A DNA stretch of 64,000 nt, taken from positions 1-64,000 of the forward strand of contig NZ_SCOH01000014.1 in assembly GCF_005503445.1 (NCBI RefSeq), read 5' to 3'. A program made the translations under genes and the position numbers. The stretch is from Chitinivorax sp. B. Lineage in GTDB: Bacteria > Pseudomonadota > Gammaproteobacteria > Burkholderiales > SCOH01. The notes under the pieces were generated by a model. It was not told the DNA's origin. It made no database searches and saw nothing but the letters and a program-made list of their open reading frames with translations. This document shows positions 28,965 to 37,388 of the stretch, in pieces (within the stretch, counting starts at the first letter, position 1; each line of letters opens with the position of its first letter).

Positions 28965-29906
28965 TTACTTAACTTTACGGCGACGTGCACCCAGACCCAA
29001 TGCACCCAGACCTAAACCTAACAGTGCGATTGATGCAGGTTCCGGTACCTTGGAATTGAAGGTGTTGTTACCATCAGCCAGGAAGTGGAAATCACATACT
29101 GCACTTGGATCGGCTGTATTCAAGCAGAACATGCCATTCATCGTACCGTTTGCACCATAGACAGGCGTGGTGCCTACTACTTCGTCAGACGGGTTGACGG
29201 AGTTAAATGGCGAACGTAAGTTGCTGTTAAATTCCATGCCAATGCTCATTGATTGGATGTCGGACAGGAAGAAACTGGAGTCTGTGAAATGAACATTCAC
29301 ACCAAGCTCTGAACTGCCAGTTGTCTGATGGGACATCACACCACCATCATCATCCCCATCATCCAATTTCTGATCTAAACCTAAGGCAGGGAAATCGCCA
29401 GGGCGACGAAGTGTATTATTGGTGATGTTGGCTGTCTGGGTAACAACTGTACCCTCCAGAATCATCGTGCCATCATCGTAATCCTTACCAGTCTTGTCAT
29501 TGGAGTTTTTGTCGCCATAAAAAATACGAACCCAGCTTGGCTTGGTGCTATCCAGATCAAAGACCGCCGTTGCGCCACCTACGCCCGTACCCAGTTCCCA
29601 GAACGAAGCCTGGATTGTGAATTCTTTGCCAGGGGGTGCTTGGAATGTGTTGGCACCAAACTTCAAGACAGCTAAAGATGCTTGATATACCAGTTGGCTG
29701 GAAGTCCCATCTGGCAACGGTGTGAAGTTACCGATCGAGCCAATCGATAGGGCGTTACCAGGCAACCAGTCGAAGGAATCAATCAGTTGAGGAGCATATG
29801 CACCACCAGCCCCATCCATGTCAAACATAATAGCATTAGCTGCAAAAGCACTGCTGGAGAGGGTCAAGCCAGCGGCAATTCCCAGAGCCAGTTTCTTGAG
29901 TTTCAT
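28965..29906 (-). CDS. PEP-CTERM sorting-domain protein, possibly PepA-like
   Basis: This 313-residue exported protein ends in a textbook PEP-CTERM signal: VPEPAS, a hydrophobic helix (IALLGLGLGALGLG) and a basic tail ARRRKVK. Such proteins are recognised and processed by exosortase at the membrane and are linked to extracellular polysaccharide and floc formation. A signal peptide is present (MKLKKLALGIAAGLT to SAFA). The mature part starts IMFDMDGAGGA and SFDWLPGNAL, has an Asp/Gly-rich stretch KLDDGDDDGG, and two Cys near the C-terminus. It may belong to the flocculation-associated PepA group; I am not sure. The ATG at 29906 follows AGGAG. No exosortase gene lies in the window. Confidence 0.88.
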   Translation of the reverse strand: MKLKKLALGIAAGLTLSSSAFAANAIMFDMDGAGGAYAPQLIDSFDWLPGNALSIGSIGNFTPLPDGTSSQLVYQASLAVLKFGANTFQAPPGKEFTIQASFWELGTGVGGATAVFDLDSTKPSWVRIFYGDKNSNDKTGKDYDDGTMILEGTVVTQTANITNNTLRRPGDFPALGLDQKLDDGDDDGGVMSHQTTGSSELGVNVHFTDSSFFLSDIQSMSIGMEFNSNLRSPFNSVNPSDEVVGTTPVYGANGTMNGMFCLNTADPSAVCDFHFLADGNNTFNSKVPEPASIALLGLGLGALGLGARRRKVK

Positions 29907-29975
29907 GTTTAACTCCTTGCGAGTAGTTGTGTGTTCTTTCAGAGGAATACGGTGCATTCTCTTGCCATTACAATA

Positions 29976-29991
29976 AGCAATCGGTATGCCA
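29976..29991 (-). promoter_or_regulatory. Sigma54-type promoter of the PEP-CTERM gene
   Basis: On the minus strand the sequence is TGGCAT, five bases, TTGCT, against the consensus TGGCAC-N5-TTGCW; only one core base differs. The GC of the -12 element lies 70 bases upstream of the ATG. Sigma54 control, through PrsK/PrsR, has been reported for PEP-CTERM genes in floc-forming betaproteobacteria, which supports the call. Confidence 0.7.
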
Positions 29992-30018
29992 ATACATGGA
30001 TTAAGTGGTAAGTATATG
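29991..30018 (-). promoter_or_regulatory. Shared upstream motif, copy 2
   Basis: This is the second copy of the AATACATG-N8-GGTAAGTAT motif, directly abutting the sigma54-type -24 element. Its position so close to the promoter is unusual for a classical remote enhancer, so it could be an activator or repressor site of another kind. Confidence 0.45.
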
Positions 30019-30319
30019 ATTTCTATGTGTAAAAAATATTCGCCAGTAGGCTTTTATAAGGGGATGTAAAAAATGCCGACACGCAGATGTAGACAACCCG
30101 ATGGAATGCTGTTTTTGTTTTCATGAATGCTGATGGTATTTCATCGCCGGGTGTTTACATGATTGAAGGTTCCTACGCTGTATGCCAGATCTGGAGCGGG
30201 GGGTGACATTTTGCATTGAGGCAAAAAGTGGCCAGACTGCAGATAATCAGATTCAATAAACTGATGACTCAGGACCGCAGCGGAGACTTGGTAATCGATT
30301 TAGAACGGAGAGATGAGAT
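30019..30319. other. Intergenic region between glycosyltransferase end and PEP-CTERM promoter
   Basis: About 300 AT-rich bases. Apart from a short hairpin (TTTTGC/GCAAAA, 30209-30226) with no T-run, I see nothing that can be supported here. Confidence 0.45.
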
Positions 30320-31522
30320 CTATAACTGATCTATCAACTTGGTGAGGACCAATCCAGGGTTGCAATTTAGTATATGTTGTTGAATATTTTGTGCTTTTAT
30401 TGAGTATTGGGCATCTTGCAATAGTTGATTGGTAGCAACCTTGATCTCGCGATGCGTATGCTTGCCACTGCGAATCAAAATGCCAGTGCCTGCTCGACTC
30501 ATCAAGGACATATTCAGATATTGGTCGAGGTTGATTGGTATTCCAATCAATGGCTTACCTGCAGCCAGGGCTTGGTAGCAAGTTGGGCTGCCACCATTGC
30601 AAATGACAAGCGAGGCGAGCTTCACAGCTTGGTCTCCTGGCAGAAAATCAGCGACAAATTCGTTGCTGGCCAGATGCTTGAGTTCAACTCGGCCTGCTGA
30701 GGCAGCGATGACAGTAATTGGCATTTCATCCAGTGTTTCCAGCACTTCTGGAAGGAGTTTGCCATGCCCAGAGCTGCCAAGGTTGACATAGACGATTGGT
30801 TTATTGGCTGGGATCGATTCCCACCACGGTGGGCGTGGAACATTCGGTGCCCATTGCACGGGGCCGATAAACCTGTGGTTATCGGGTAGTAGCTTGGTCG
30901 GGACCAATTCAGGAAGGTCGGAGTATAGGGTGTAGTCTGCCTGAGTGTAAGCTACTCGCAGATCGCGTTTGCATTCGGGTAGGTTGAAATGTCGAAGCAT
31001 ACGGTTGATGGCGGTGGCATGTTGTGCAAATGCAATTGGCCGTACCCAGTCAAACAGCTTTTGTGCAATGGTGACGCCCAGGAGCCGTGTGGCTGGGATA
31101 TCCGGTACCAGATAGTCAATATCTGCATAAGGGCTCCAGTAAGCGTTGCTCAATGTGATATAGGGAATTTTCTCAAGGCGTGCACTGGCGGAAAGTGATA
31201 AGCGGAAATCACCAACGATTACATCCGGCTTGAAGGACTGAATCAACGCCCGGTCTTCTTCCACATACCGTATCAGATCCTGTACTTGATAAATGGGCGT
31301 ACCTTTATCCAGCGCATTGAAGAATTGCTGACTGGGTATGGTGTGGATATCGGTAAGAGGTAAGGTAGTTGAGCCGGTGGCGCCTTGATAACGTGGATCA
31401 CAGGCAACCATGACCTCAAATCCTGCACGATCCAGTGCTTGCGATAGCGATAACATTCTACCTACATGCGCAAGTGTGACTGCTTCCGCGATGAACAATA
31501 CTTTTTTACGACGAATTGTCAT
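30320..31522 (-). CDS. GT1-type (UDP-glycosyl/macrolide) glycosyltransferase
   Basis: This 400-residue enzyme has the GT-B fold of family GT1, which transfers a sugar from a nucleotide sugar to a small molecule or lipid acceptor. Seen are the N-terminal VLFIAEAVTLAHVGRMLSLS (acceptor domain, family His present), PDVIVGDFRLS, and the donor-site region VNLGSSG, VADFLPGDQAVKLASLVICNGGSPTCYQALAAGKPLIGIP with the typical GG.PT..ALA..P pattern and LDQYLN. It is the last gene of a tight operon, 15 bases after the E1-nitroreductase fusion, which suggests that it decorates that pathway's product. Confidence 0.85.
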   Translation of the reverse strand: MTIRRKKVLFIAEAVTLAHVGRMLSLSQALDRAGFEVMVACDPRYQGATGSTTLPLTDIHTIPSQQFFNALDKGTPIYQVQDLIRYVEEDRALIQSFKPDVIVGDFRLSLSASARLEKIPYITLSNAYWSPYADIDYLVPDIPATRLLGVTIAQKLFDWVRPIAFAQHATAINRMLRHFNLPECKRDLRVAYTQADYTLYSDLPELVPTKLLPDNHRFIGPVQWAPNVPRPPWWESIPANKPIVYVNLGSSGHGKLLPEVLETLDEMPITVIAASAGRVELKHLASNEFVADFLPGDQAVKLASLVICNGGSPTCYQALAAGKPLIGIPINLDQYLNMSLMSRAGTGILIRSGKHTHREIKVATNQLLQDAQYSIKAQNIQQHILNCNPGLVLTKLIDQL

Positions 31523-31537
31523 GGTGTCTGGCCGAAA

Positions 31538-33514
31538 CTATGGTTGTGCTGGTTGATAAATCAGTTTCGACAGTGGAAGCCGGGTAGAACGGGCTGTAGC
31601 AGGTTGACCAGCACCAATTCGACCAATAAAAATGGCATGCTGGAGTGATTGTTCCCCGATCAGGTCGGCAAGGCGTTGGCGCAGACGTTGCGCTTGTGGC
31701 CAAAGCGAATCTTCAGTTGAAAAGCGACGATCCTGTTGTACATACCAACTGAAAATGAGTGGAGTCATTTCCGGTTGCATTTGTAATCCAAGTTGTGTCG
31801 CGGTTAGCCAAAAGCGTTGTAGGGCTCGTCCAGCTTCAACATAGTCATCGACAGTTTGCGGAATGACTGAGGCAGAGATGATGAAATGGGCGCCACAGGC
31901 GATGCCAGGAGCTAGATCCAGTTGTAGCCTAGGTAGCCAGGTTCCTGCCAGATAACGATTCAGGAATTGTACGCGCTGCCAGCTTTGCATCGCCCATTTC
32001 ATCAGTTTCAATCCAACCGGGTCCAACCCAACTGCTTGATCAGGTAGGCGATCTTCACTGAACTGGACATCCCATTCGATAATGGATTTGTGAACTTGAT
32101 ACGCCTCTGGCATGGTGAGGCGAATTTTGGCGTTCTGGAATAGTAGCTTGGCCATTCTCCAGCGTTTTCCAACCCCTTCAAGCCATTGAATCTTGAACTG
32201 CCCACCAACTGCTGCTTCCAGTGATTGCTTCTCATCAGCTGTGAGCGAACGGGTATGCAGTGGCCTGCGTTGTACTGCGCGTATCTTGATATAGTCGTAC
32301 AGCTTGCTGGGTTTGATGGATGGGTCGGGTGTTAATCGAACATCGAAAACGGGCTGCGTTTCATTTGTAGTGGTGCTTCGACGCGTACAGCTGATTTGCA
32401 GGCCAAAATAGCCAGCCGCTATGTGAATATTCTCGATGAGCGCACCCAGGGAAATCTGGCTTGGCCGCCCGTCGACGTCGTAGACAACATGATCGCGGGT
32501 ATCGAAACCGTGAATGATGACATGTTGTTCATCAACAATTTCAAACCGCCATACCTGCGTGTTATCACCGCTTGGCGCCCAGCGGGCTGCATCCAATATT
32601 TTATCGATGACGCGTAACGGTGCATCTGCAGTTTTGACAGGCACTGCATGCGCAAGTTTTTTCCCGAGCAGCTTTCTGCCGATAATTAGCTTCAGCCGTT
32701 GTATGGGGTTGTTGTTTCCCCACGGTACATAGGTACGAACAAGTGTGTTGGCATAGGCATCGAAATGCAGGCCATAAGGTGCTGTAATCACTTCGCCACG
32801 CTTGAGCAGGATTTTCAATGCTTGTGTTGCTGCAATACCAGCACAGAGTTGACAGGCCATAATGGTGGATGGCCCTTTTTTCAAATCCAGACGGACACGA
32901 CTAGGATCGACCAAGTAGCGCATATGGAGACGGGCAGGTGCCAAGCCCATCAAAAAGCGCAGGCCCTGTTCAAATTCGTCATGGCCTTCCATGCGGAAAT
33001 ACTCTTCAAATGTCATCGAGCCCGGTACGAACGCCAAGAAAGCAGTGCCCATACCTAGTGGTGCTGCCGTGATGGCTGGGATGCCTTTTTGGGCACAGGC
33101 CTTGAACATCTTCTTCCGTGCCTCGAAAGCAAAGAAATCCAGGCTGTCTACATAAAGATCGACATTTTCCAGAAAGGTGTCCAAATTGTGGTCATCAATG
33201 CCGTCAGGAAAAAGTCTGACATCCAACAAAGGATTGATATCCAGCGCCATATCTCGCAATGTGTCGACTTTAGGCAGCCCCAGTGTCGACATCATGGCGC
33301 CAGCTTGACGATTGAAATTGGCGATGTCGAATCGATCAAAGTCAGACAGATTGAACGCACCAACGCCCAGGCGTGCCAGCGTCAATAGATGCCCGCCACC
33401 AACACCGCCCATGCCCGCAATAGCGATCCGTTTGGCGCGGAGCAACGCCTGCTCAGGTGCCGTTACCCAACCGATATTGCGTGAAAAGGCTTCGTCGTAA
33501 TCAAATAGGGACAT
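31538..33514 (-). CDS. ThiF/E1-like adenylyltransferase fused to nitroreductase (Rv1355c/MoeY-like)
   Basis: This 658-residue protein joins two enzymes. Residues about 1-270 are an E1/ThiF/MoeB-type domain: IAGMGGVGGGHL (ATP loop), DFDRFDIANFNRQ (Asp and Arg of the adenylation site), GLPKVDTL, and one CQLC pair. Residues about 305-640 are an FMN nitroreductase domain: ARWAPSGDNTQVWRFEI, ISLGALIENIHIAAGYFGL and FWLTATQLGLQMQPEMTPLIF. The combination matches the family of mycobacterial Rv1355c (annotated MoeY); its function is unknown. I see neither the usual E1 catalytic Cys nor the second Zn CxxC pair, so it may activate a carboxylate without forming a thioester. It starts one base after the FeeM-like gene ends and is followed by a glycosyltransferase. 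A role in molybdopterin synthesis is not supported by the context. Confidence 0.82.
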   Translation of the reverse strand: MSLFDYDEAFSRNIGWVTAPEQALLRAKRIAIAGMGGVGGGHLLTLARLGVGAFNLSDFDRFDIANFNRQAGAMMSTLGLPKVDTLRDMALDINPLLDVRLFPDGIDDHNLDTFLENVDLYVDSLDFFAFEARKKMFKACAQKGIPAITAAPLGMGTAFLAFVPGSMTFEEYFRMEGHDEFEQGLRFLMGLAPARLHMRYLVDPSRVRLDLKKGPSTIMACQLCAGIAATQALKILLKRGEVITAPYGLHFDAYANTLVRTYVPWGNNNPIQRLKLIIGRKLLGKKLAHAVPVKTADAPLRVIDKILDAARWAPSGDNTQVWRFEIVDEQHVIIHGFDTRDHVVYDVDGRPSQISLGALIENIHIAAGYFGLQISCTRRSTTTNETQPVFDVRLTPDPSIKPSKLYDYIKIRAVQRRPLHTRSLTADEKQSLEAAVGGQFKIQWLEGVGKRWRMAKLLFQNAKIRLTMPEAYQVHKSIIEWDVQFSEDRLPDQAVGLDPVGLKLMKWAMQSWQRVQFLNRYLAGTWLPRLQLDLAPGIACGAHFIISASVIPQTVDDYVEAGRALQRFWLTATQLGLQMQPEMTPLIFSWYVQQDRRFSTEDSLWPQAQRLRQRLADLIGEQSLQHAIFIGRIGAGQPATARSTRLPLSKLIYQPAQP

Positions 33515-33515
33515 A

Positions 33516-34289
33516 TCAACCCTGGTTGTCCATCATGATCAGGCGGTTGGTGATGCCCTCTTCCTCAGCGGGGGAGAAAAAGTATGGGTAAAACGATTTC
33601 TCGGTATTTGCCAGCTCAGGCTTGCCGCCAAAGTGACGGGCCAGGGAGTGCAGGTGATTGAGATCCATGCCGAGCAATACTGCTGGGGCATTGACTCGGG
33701 GATTCAGACGCTCATCTGAGATTTGTGTGAAGTCCAGCATCCGTTCATAGAACTTGACGTGGCGAGGGTTCACTTCAATTACTATGTCAGTGGCTTTGCG
33801 GATGTTGTGTGCAAAAATCATGGCTATGTGGAACAGTGATGCCAGAACTCGCTTGGATTTGACCTCACCATCGACGGCAAGCTTGATGAATTCGCAAACC
33901 CGTCTGCCGGAGGCGCGTAGTTTATCCAGCTCGTCTTTATACAACTGGTCTACCAGTAGACCGATTTCAGAGTCGAAGTTGATGCTGATGGTTCCAATGG
34001 TGTGTTCTCCATCTCCTGCAACCAACGTAATCCGGTTCGGGTCCTCTGACAGAGGAGAAGACGTGGAATACCCACGCCATGAGTACATTTTGTTGATCAG
34101 CATGCTGGCAGAGCTACGTTGACCAGCATCATCCGCCAGGCGGATCTTGAATTCTCGCTTTTTCATTGCCAGTTCTTGGGTACCGGATGTTTCAGGCAAT
34201 TCATCGCATAACGTACGGACGTTATGCCCGTATTCGAACGGAACCCCGATGATGGTATTCGGTGAATCCAACTGGTTGGTGGCGACCAT
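33516..34289 (-). CDS. FeeM-like N-acyl amino acid synthase (GNAT fold)
   Basis: This 257-residue protein resembles the catalytic core of FeeM, an N-acyltransferase that moves a fatty acyl chain from acyl carrier protein to an amino acid such as tyrosine and is structurally related to LuxI-type signal synthases. Family-like segments are KIRLADDAGQRSSASMLINKMYSWRGY, ITLVAGDGEHTIGTISINFDS, CEFIKLAVDGE, FHIAMIFAHNIRKATDIVIEVNPRHVKFYERML and VLLGMDLNHL. The first 42 residues look like a variable leader. It is the first gene of a three-gene operon with the E1-nitroreductase fusion and a glycosyltransferase, so its acyl-amino acid is probably modified further. No dedicated carrier protein is nearby. 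Confidence 0.78.
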   Translation of the reverse strand: MVATNQLDSPNTIIGVPFEYGHNVRTLCDELPETSGTQELAMKKREFKIRLADDAGQRSSASMLINKMYSWRGYSTSSPLSEDPNRITLVAGDGEHTIGTISINFDSEIGLLVDQLYKDELDKLRASGRRVCEFIKLAVDGEVKSKRVLASLFHIAMIFAHNIRKATDIVIEVNPRHVKFYERMLDFTQISDERLNPRVNAPAVLLGMDLNHLHSLARHFGGKPELANTEKSFYPYFFSPAEEEGITNRLIMMDNQG

Positions 34290-34485
34290 GACCGCAATCC
34301 TAAAACACGTCGTTCGGAGCCAGGCAAGGGATATCTGCCGGATTTTCCAACTATAGACGGTAAATTTGCACTACGCCGATACGGCATTAAACTACAGATG
34401 GTAAGTGCTTAGATAGCTTATTACATAATTCATATGCAATGGATCACTAATGCTGGCGCCATGTCAGCGGGATTTTCTGCATTTT

Positions 34486-37107
34486 TCAGCCAGCCATTGG
34501 GACTCCGTTTACCAACAATCCATAGCATTCGGATGCGGAAATGGGGGCACTGAAATAATGGCCCTGCAGTTTTTTGACACCTAGCCCTTGTAGATAACTG
34601 GCGGTGGTGGATTTTTCGACTCCTTCGACAACAATTTCCAGGCACAGCGCCTGAGCCATCTGCACAATGGCTAGCACGATACGTCGTCCTTCTTCGGTAT
34701 GAAGACGCGAGGTGAACGAGTTATCGATTTTGAGCGTATCAACCGGCATTTCGTGCAATTGTGACAATGAGGAGTAGCCTGTACCAAAGTCATCAATGGC
34801 AATGGTAAAGCCAGCCTGTGATAACGCTTTGAGGTGCACCATCTGTTGGGAATAGTCGGTGAGCGCAACACTCTCAGTGATTTCGATCTCAATATCTTGT
34901 GGACGCAACTGGTAGTTGGCCAGCAAGGTTTGAATACGCGACGAGAAGTCTGGCGAAAACAACTGGGCGCGTGACACGTTGATGGCGAGCTTGTGGTGCA
35001 GGCCTTGCCGACGCCATTGTTGCAAGACACAAAAAGCCTGCTCCATGACCTGTTCACCCAATTCACGGATCAATCCCAGACGCTCGGCAATGGGAATGAA
35101 CACTTGTGGGCTGATCCAGCCAGTCTGTCCATCGTTCCAGCGAGCCAAGGCCTCAACTTCGCAAACCTGCCCCGTTTGTGCATTGATGATGGGTTGGTAA
35201 TAGACTTCCAGTCGACCATGTTCGATGGCTGTCGATAACCTGGCTTGCAAAGCGACTTGTTCACGAGATGCGGCACGAAGGTGCACCACATCGGAGTAGA
35301 ACTGTACATTGTTTCGGCCGATGGATTTGGCGTAAAACATGGTACTGTCCGCCGCCGACATCAGGGATTCCTCATCATCGGCATCGTCTGGGAAAACGGC
35401 AAATCCAATACTGATGGTCGATTTGGTTTCCAGTCCGTCGATGAAAATGCCAGCACGGGCGATCTCTCTAAGCCGCTCTGCAATATTGCGCAGTGGCACC
35501 AGATTGGGCAAGTCGGGAATCAATACCACAAATTCGTCACCACCCCATCGTGCCAAGGTGTCGATATCACGCAACACTGATCGCAACTGACGTCCCAGAT
35601 TGACCAACACGCTATCTCCGGCGGAGTGACCAAAGGTGTCATTGATCTGCTTGAAGTGATCCAGGTCGATAAAGCCCAATGCCACTTTCAAATTATTACG
35701 CCGAGCCCGAGTCAGGGCCTGGTGAAGATGGTCATCCAGCAGAATCCGGTTGGGGAGTTGAGTCAGGCTGTCATAGAGGGCAAGCTGGGTGATATGTCGC
35801 TCGTGCTGGTAAGCCGTGGTGATGTCACGTAGTACGCCCCTTACACCGATAATTTCCCCTTCCGGACTTCGGTGTGCCAACAGCTTGGCTTCGATCCAAC
35901 TGCCTTCATTATCAGGCCTGGGCATCCGAAAACGGACTGATTGGGTGCTGACCTCGCCACGGACCAGTGTATCAATAGCTGCCTGCAGCTTGTCCTGATC
36001 CTCATAGGGGACAAAATGCGTCAATGCGTAGCCATAATCTCCCTCAATGGCATCAGGCTCAATTGCGCGAAACTTCGCCCAAGGGGGCGTCGTCTTCAGC
36101 AAGGCCCCTAACGGTGACAGATCAATGATTGCTTCCTCAAGCAGGCTTAAGGTTTCCAGCAATGTTTTTTGGGCCGCTTCTTCTTGCATCAGATGGGTGA
36201 CATCTCGCACTTGGGCTACAATATTACGGTTCTCACCGTCTTCTGCCGGCACCGCATAAAGGCGAGCAATGAAATAGGTGTGACTACCCAGTAGAGGGAC
36301 AGAGAAACGGACAGTTTCACTGTTACCACGTTTGAACAACTTGGATGCACTGCGTTGGAAAGCAGTTGCCATCTCAGTTGGCAAGGCCTCCTTCAGTGGT
36401 TTGCCACGTAACGTCCGGCTGGGCATGGCCGGGTGGCTTGACCATATATTGACGATGGTGCCACGTGCGTCAAATTCAAATACCATGTCGTCGGATGCAC
36501 CAACCAAAGCCTCCAACCTCCGTTGGCTGGCCACGGATGCGCGTTGGGCTTTACGTTGAGTGAGCGCCATGGCCAGATCATTGGCAACGGCAGACAGGAC
36601 ACGCAATTCAACGCTATGCCAGGCTTGGCGTTCGCGTCGGCTGGCAAACATCAGAAAGCCCTCCAGTTCCCCAGAAACCAACAGGGGAATCGCTACCACA
36701 CAAGCTTGGCCATGAGCCCGGAACAACAATTGAACTGGCGAAGGAAGATCTTCACTGTTTCTGACGAATATCATCCCAACCTGCAAGGCATCATTCATTT
36801 CAGGGACGTCTTGCAGCGCAAATTCATGAAGTGATTCGAAAGATTTTGCGAGTGCTGCTGTGGCACACCAGGAACAGAGTACTTGTGCGCTGTCGATCAG
36901 TTCGGTATCACGTTGATAGAGGTAAACCAAGCAAGCATCGCTACGGGTGGTGATAGCCAGTTGGCGGACAATATCCGAGAAACTTTCATCTTCAGTACTA
37001 TCCAGTAATTGCGAGGTGATGGCATCCAGTGCGGCCAAGTATGACTCGTAAGTGGCGAGCAGATCGGACTGTACGATACTGGATACAACGTTTTTTCTCG
37101 CAGTCAT
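34486..37107 (-). CDS. GAF-PAS-PAS-GGDEF-EAL cyclic-di-GMP signalling protein
   Basis: This 873-residue cytoplasmic protein makes and/or breaks down cyclic-di-GMP. Domains in order: GAF at about residues 20-190, PAS at about 200-330 (VGASDDMVFEFDARGTIV), PAS/PAC at about 335-450 (ending in WIEAKLLAHRSPEGEIIG and RDITTAYQHERH), GGDEF at about 455-615 and EAL at about 625-865. The diguanylate cyclase motif GGDEF (about 522-526) is intact, as is the phosphodiesterase motif EAL (about 652-654), with DDFGTGYSSLSQL and TLKIDNSF following, so both activities are possible. No membrane segment is visible. I chose the ATG at 37107; a TTG three codons earlier is possible. It lies 196 bases upstream of the FeeM-like operon on the same strand. 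Confidence 0.92.
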   Translation of the reverse strand: MTARKNVVSSIVQSDLLATYESYLAALDAITSQLLDSTEDESFSDIVRQLAITTRSDACLVYLYQRDTELIDSAQVLCSWCATAALAKSFESLHEFALQDVPEMNDALQVGMIFVRNSEDLPSPVQLLFRAHGQACVVAIPLLVSGELEGFLMFASRRERQAWHSVELRVLSAVANDLAMALTQRKAQRASVASQRRLEALVGASDDMVFEFDARGTIVNIWSSHPAMPSRTLRGKPLKEALPTEMATAFQRSASKLFKRGNSETVRFSVPLLGSHTYFIARLYAVPAEDGENRNIVAQVRDVTHLMQEEAAQKTLLETLSLLEEAIIDLSPLGALLKTTPPWAKFRAIEPDAIEGDYGYALTHFVPYEDQDKLQAAIDTLVRGEVSTQSVRFRMPRPDNEGSWIEAKLLAHRSPEGEIIGVRGVLRDITTAYQHERHITQLALYDSLTQLPNRILLDDHLHQALTRARRNNLKVALGFIDLDHFKQINDTFGHSAGDSVLVNLGRQLRSVLRDIDTLARWGGDEFVVLIPDLPNLVPLRNIAERLREIARAGIFIDGLETKSTISIGFAVFPDDADDEESLMSAADSTMFYAKSIGRNNVQFYSDVVHLRAASREQVALQARLSTAIEHGRLEVYYQPIINAQTGQVCEVEALARWNDGQTGWISPQVFIPIAERLGLIRELGEQVMEQAFCVLQQWRRQGLHHKLAINVSRAQLFSPDFSSRIQTLLANYQLRPQDIEIEITESVALTDYSQQMVHLKALSQAGFTIAIDDFGTGYSSLSQLHEMPVDTLKIDNSFTSRLHTEEGRRIVLAIVQMAQALCLEIVVEGVEKSTTASYLQGLGVKKLQGHYFSAPISASECYGLLVNGVPMAG

Positions 37108-37328
37108 GCCCCTCAATACCTTCTATGGTGCCCGACATTTGGGTGCAGTAGCAGACAGTGTCAGGCAGGATGCGTGTTGCTTCAGATCCAGATCAGAATG
37201 ATAGATCCCGGTATTGCGCTTTGCATTGTCTAACCTAGTCTATACGGCGTGTAATACCACTTGATCCAGATTTGAATTTACTTAATTCGGATAAGTTAAT
37301 TAATAGAATTGCAATGATGACTATTGAC

Positions 37329-37344
37329 GGCCTTCGGTAAGGCC
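37329..37344. repeat. Short perfect hairpin downstream of topA
   Basis: GGCCTT and AAGGCC pair around CGGT, 45 bases beyond the topA stop. No T-run follows on the minus strand, so a terminator role is uncertain. Confidence 0.3.
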
Positions 37345-37388
37345 ACATAGTTCATGGCTGGGCGTGGCGTGGCCGCACCCAGCAGAAC

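Noticed and set aside
34330-34345. Possible sigma54 element upstream of the FeeM-like gene (GCAA ... TGCC)
   Set aside because: Spacing between the two halves is two bases too long.
34399-34406. TGGTAAGT upstream of the FeeM-like operon, resembling half of the shared motif
   Set aside because: Only eight bases match and the AATACATG half is absent; expected by chance in a window of this size.
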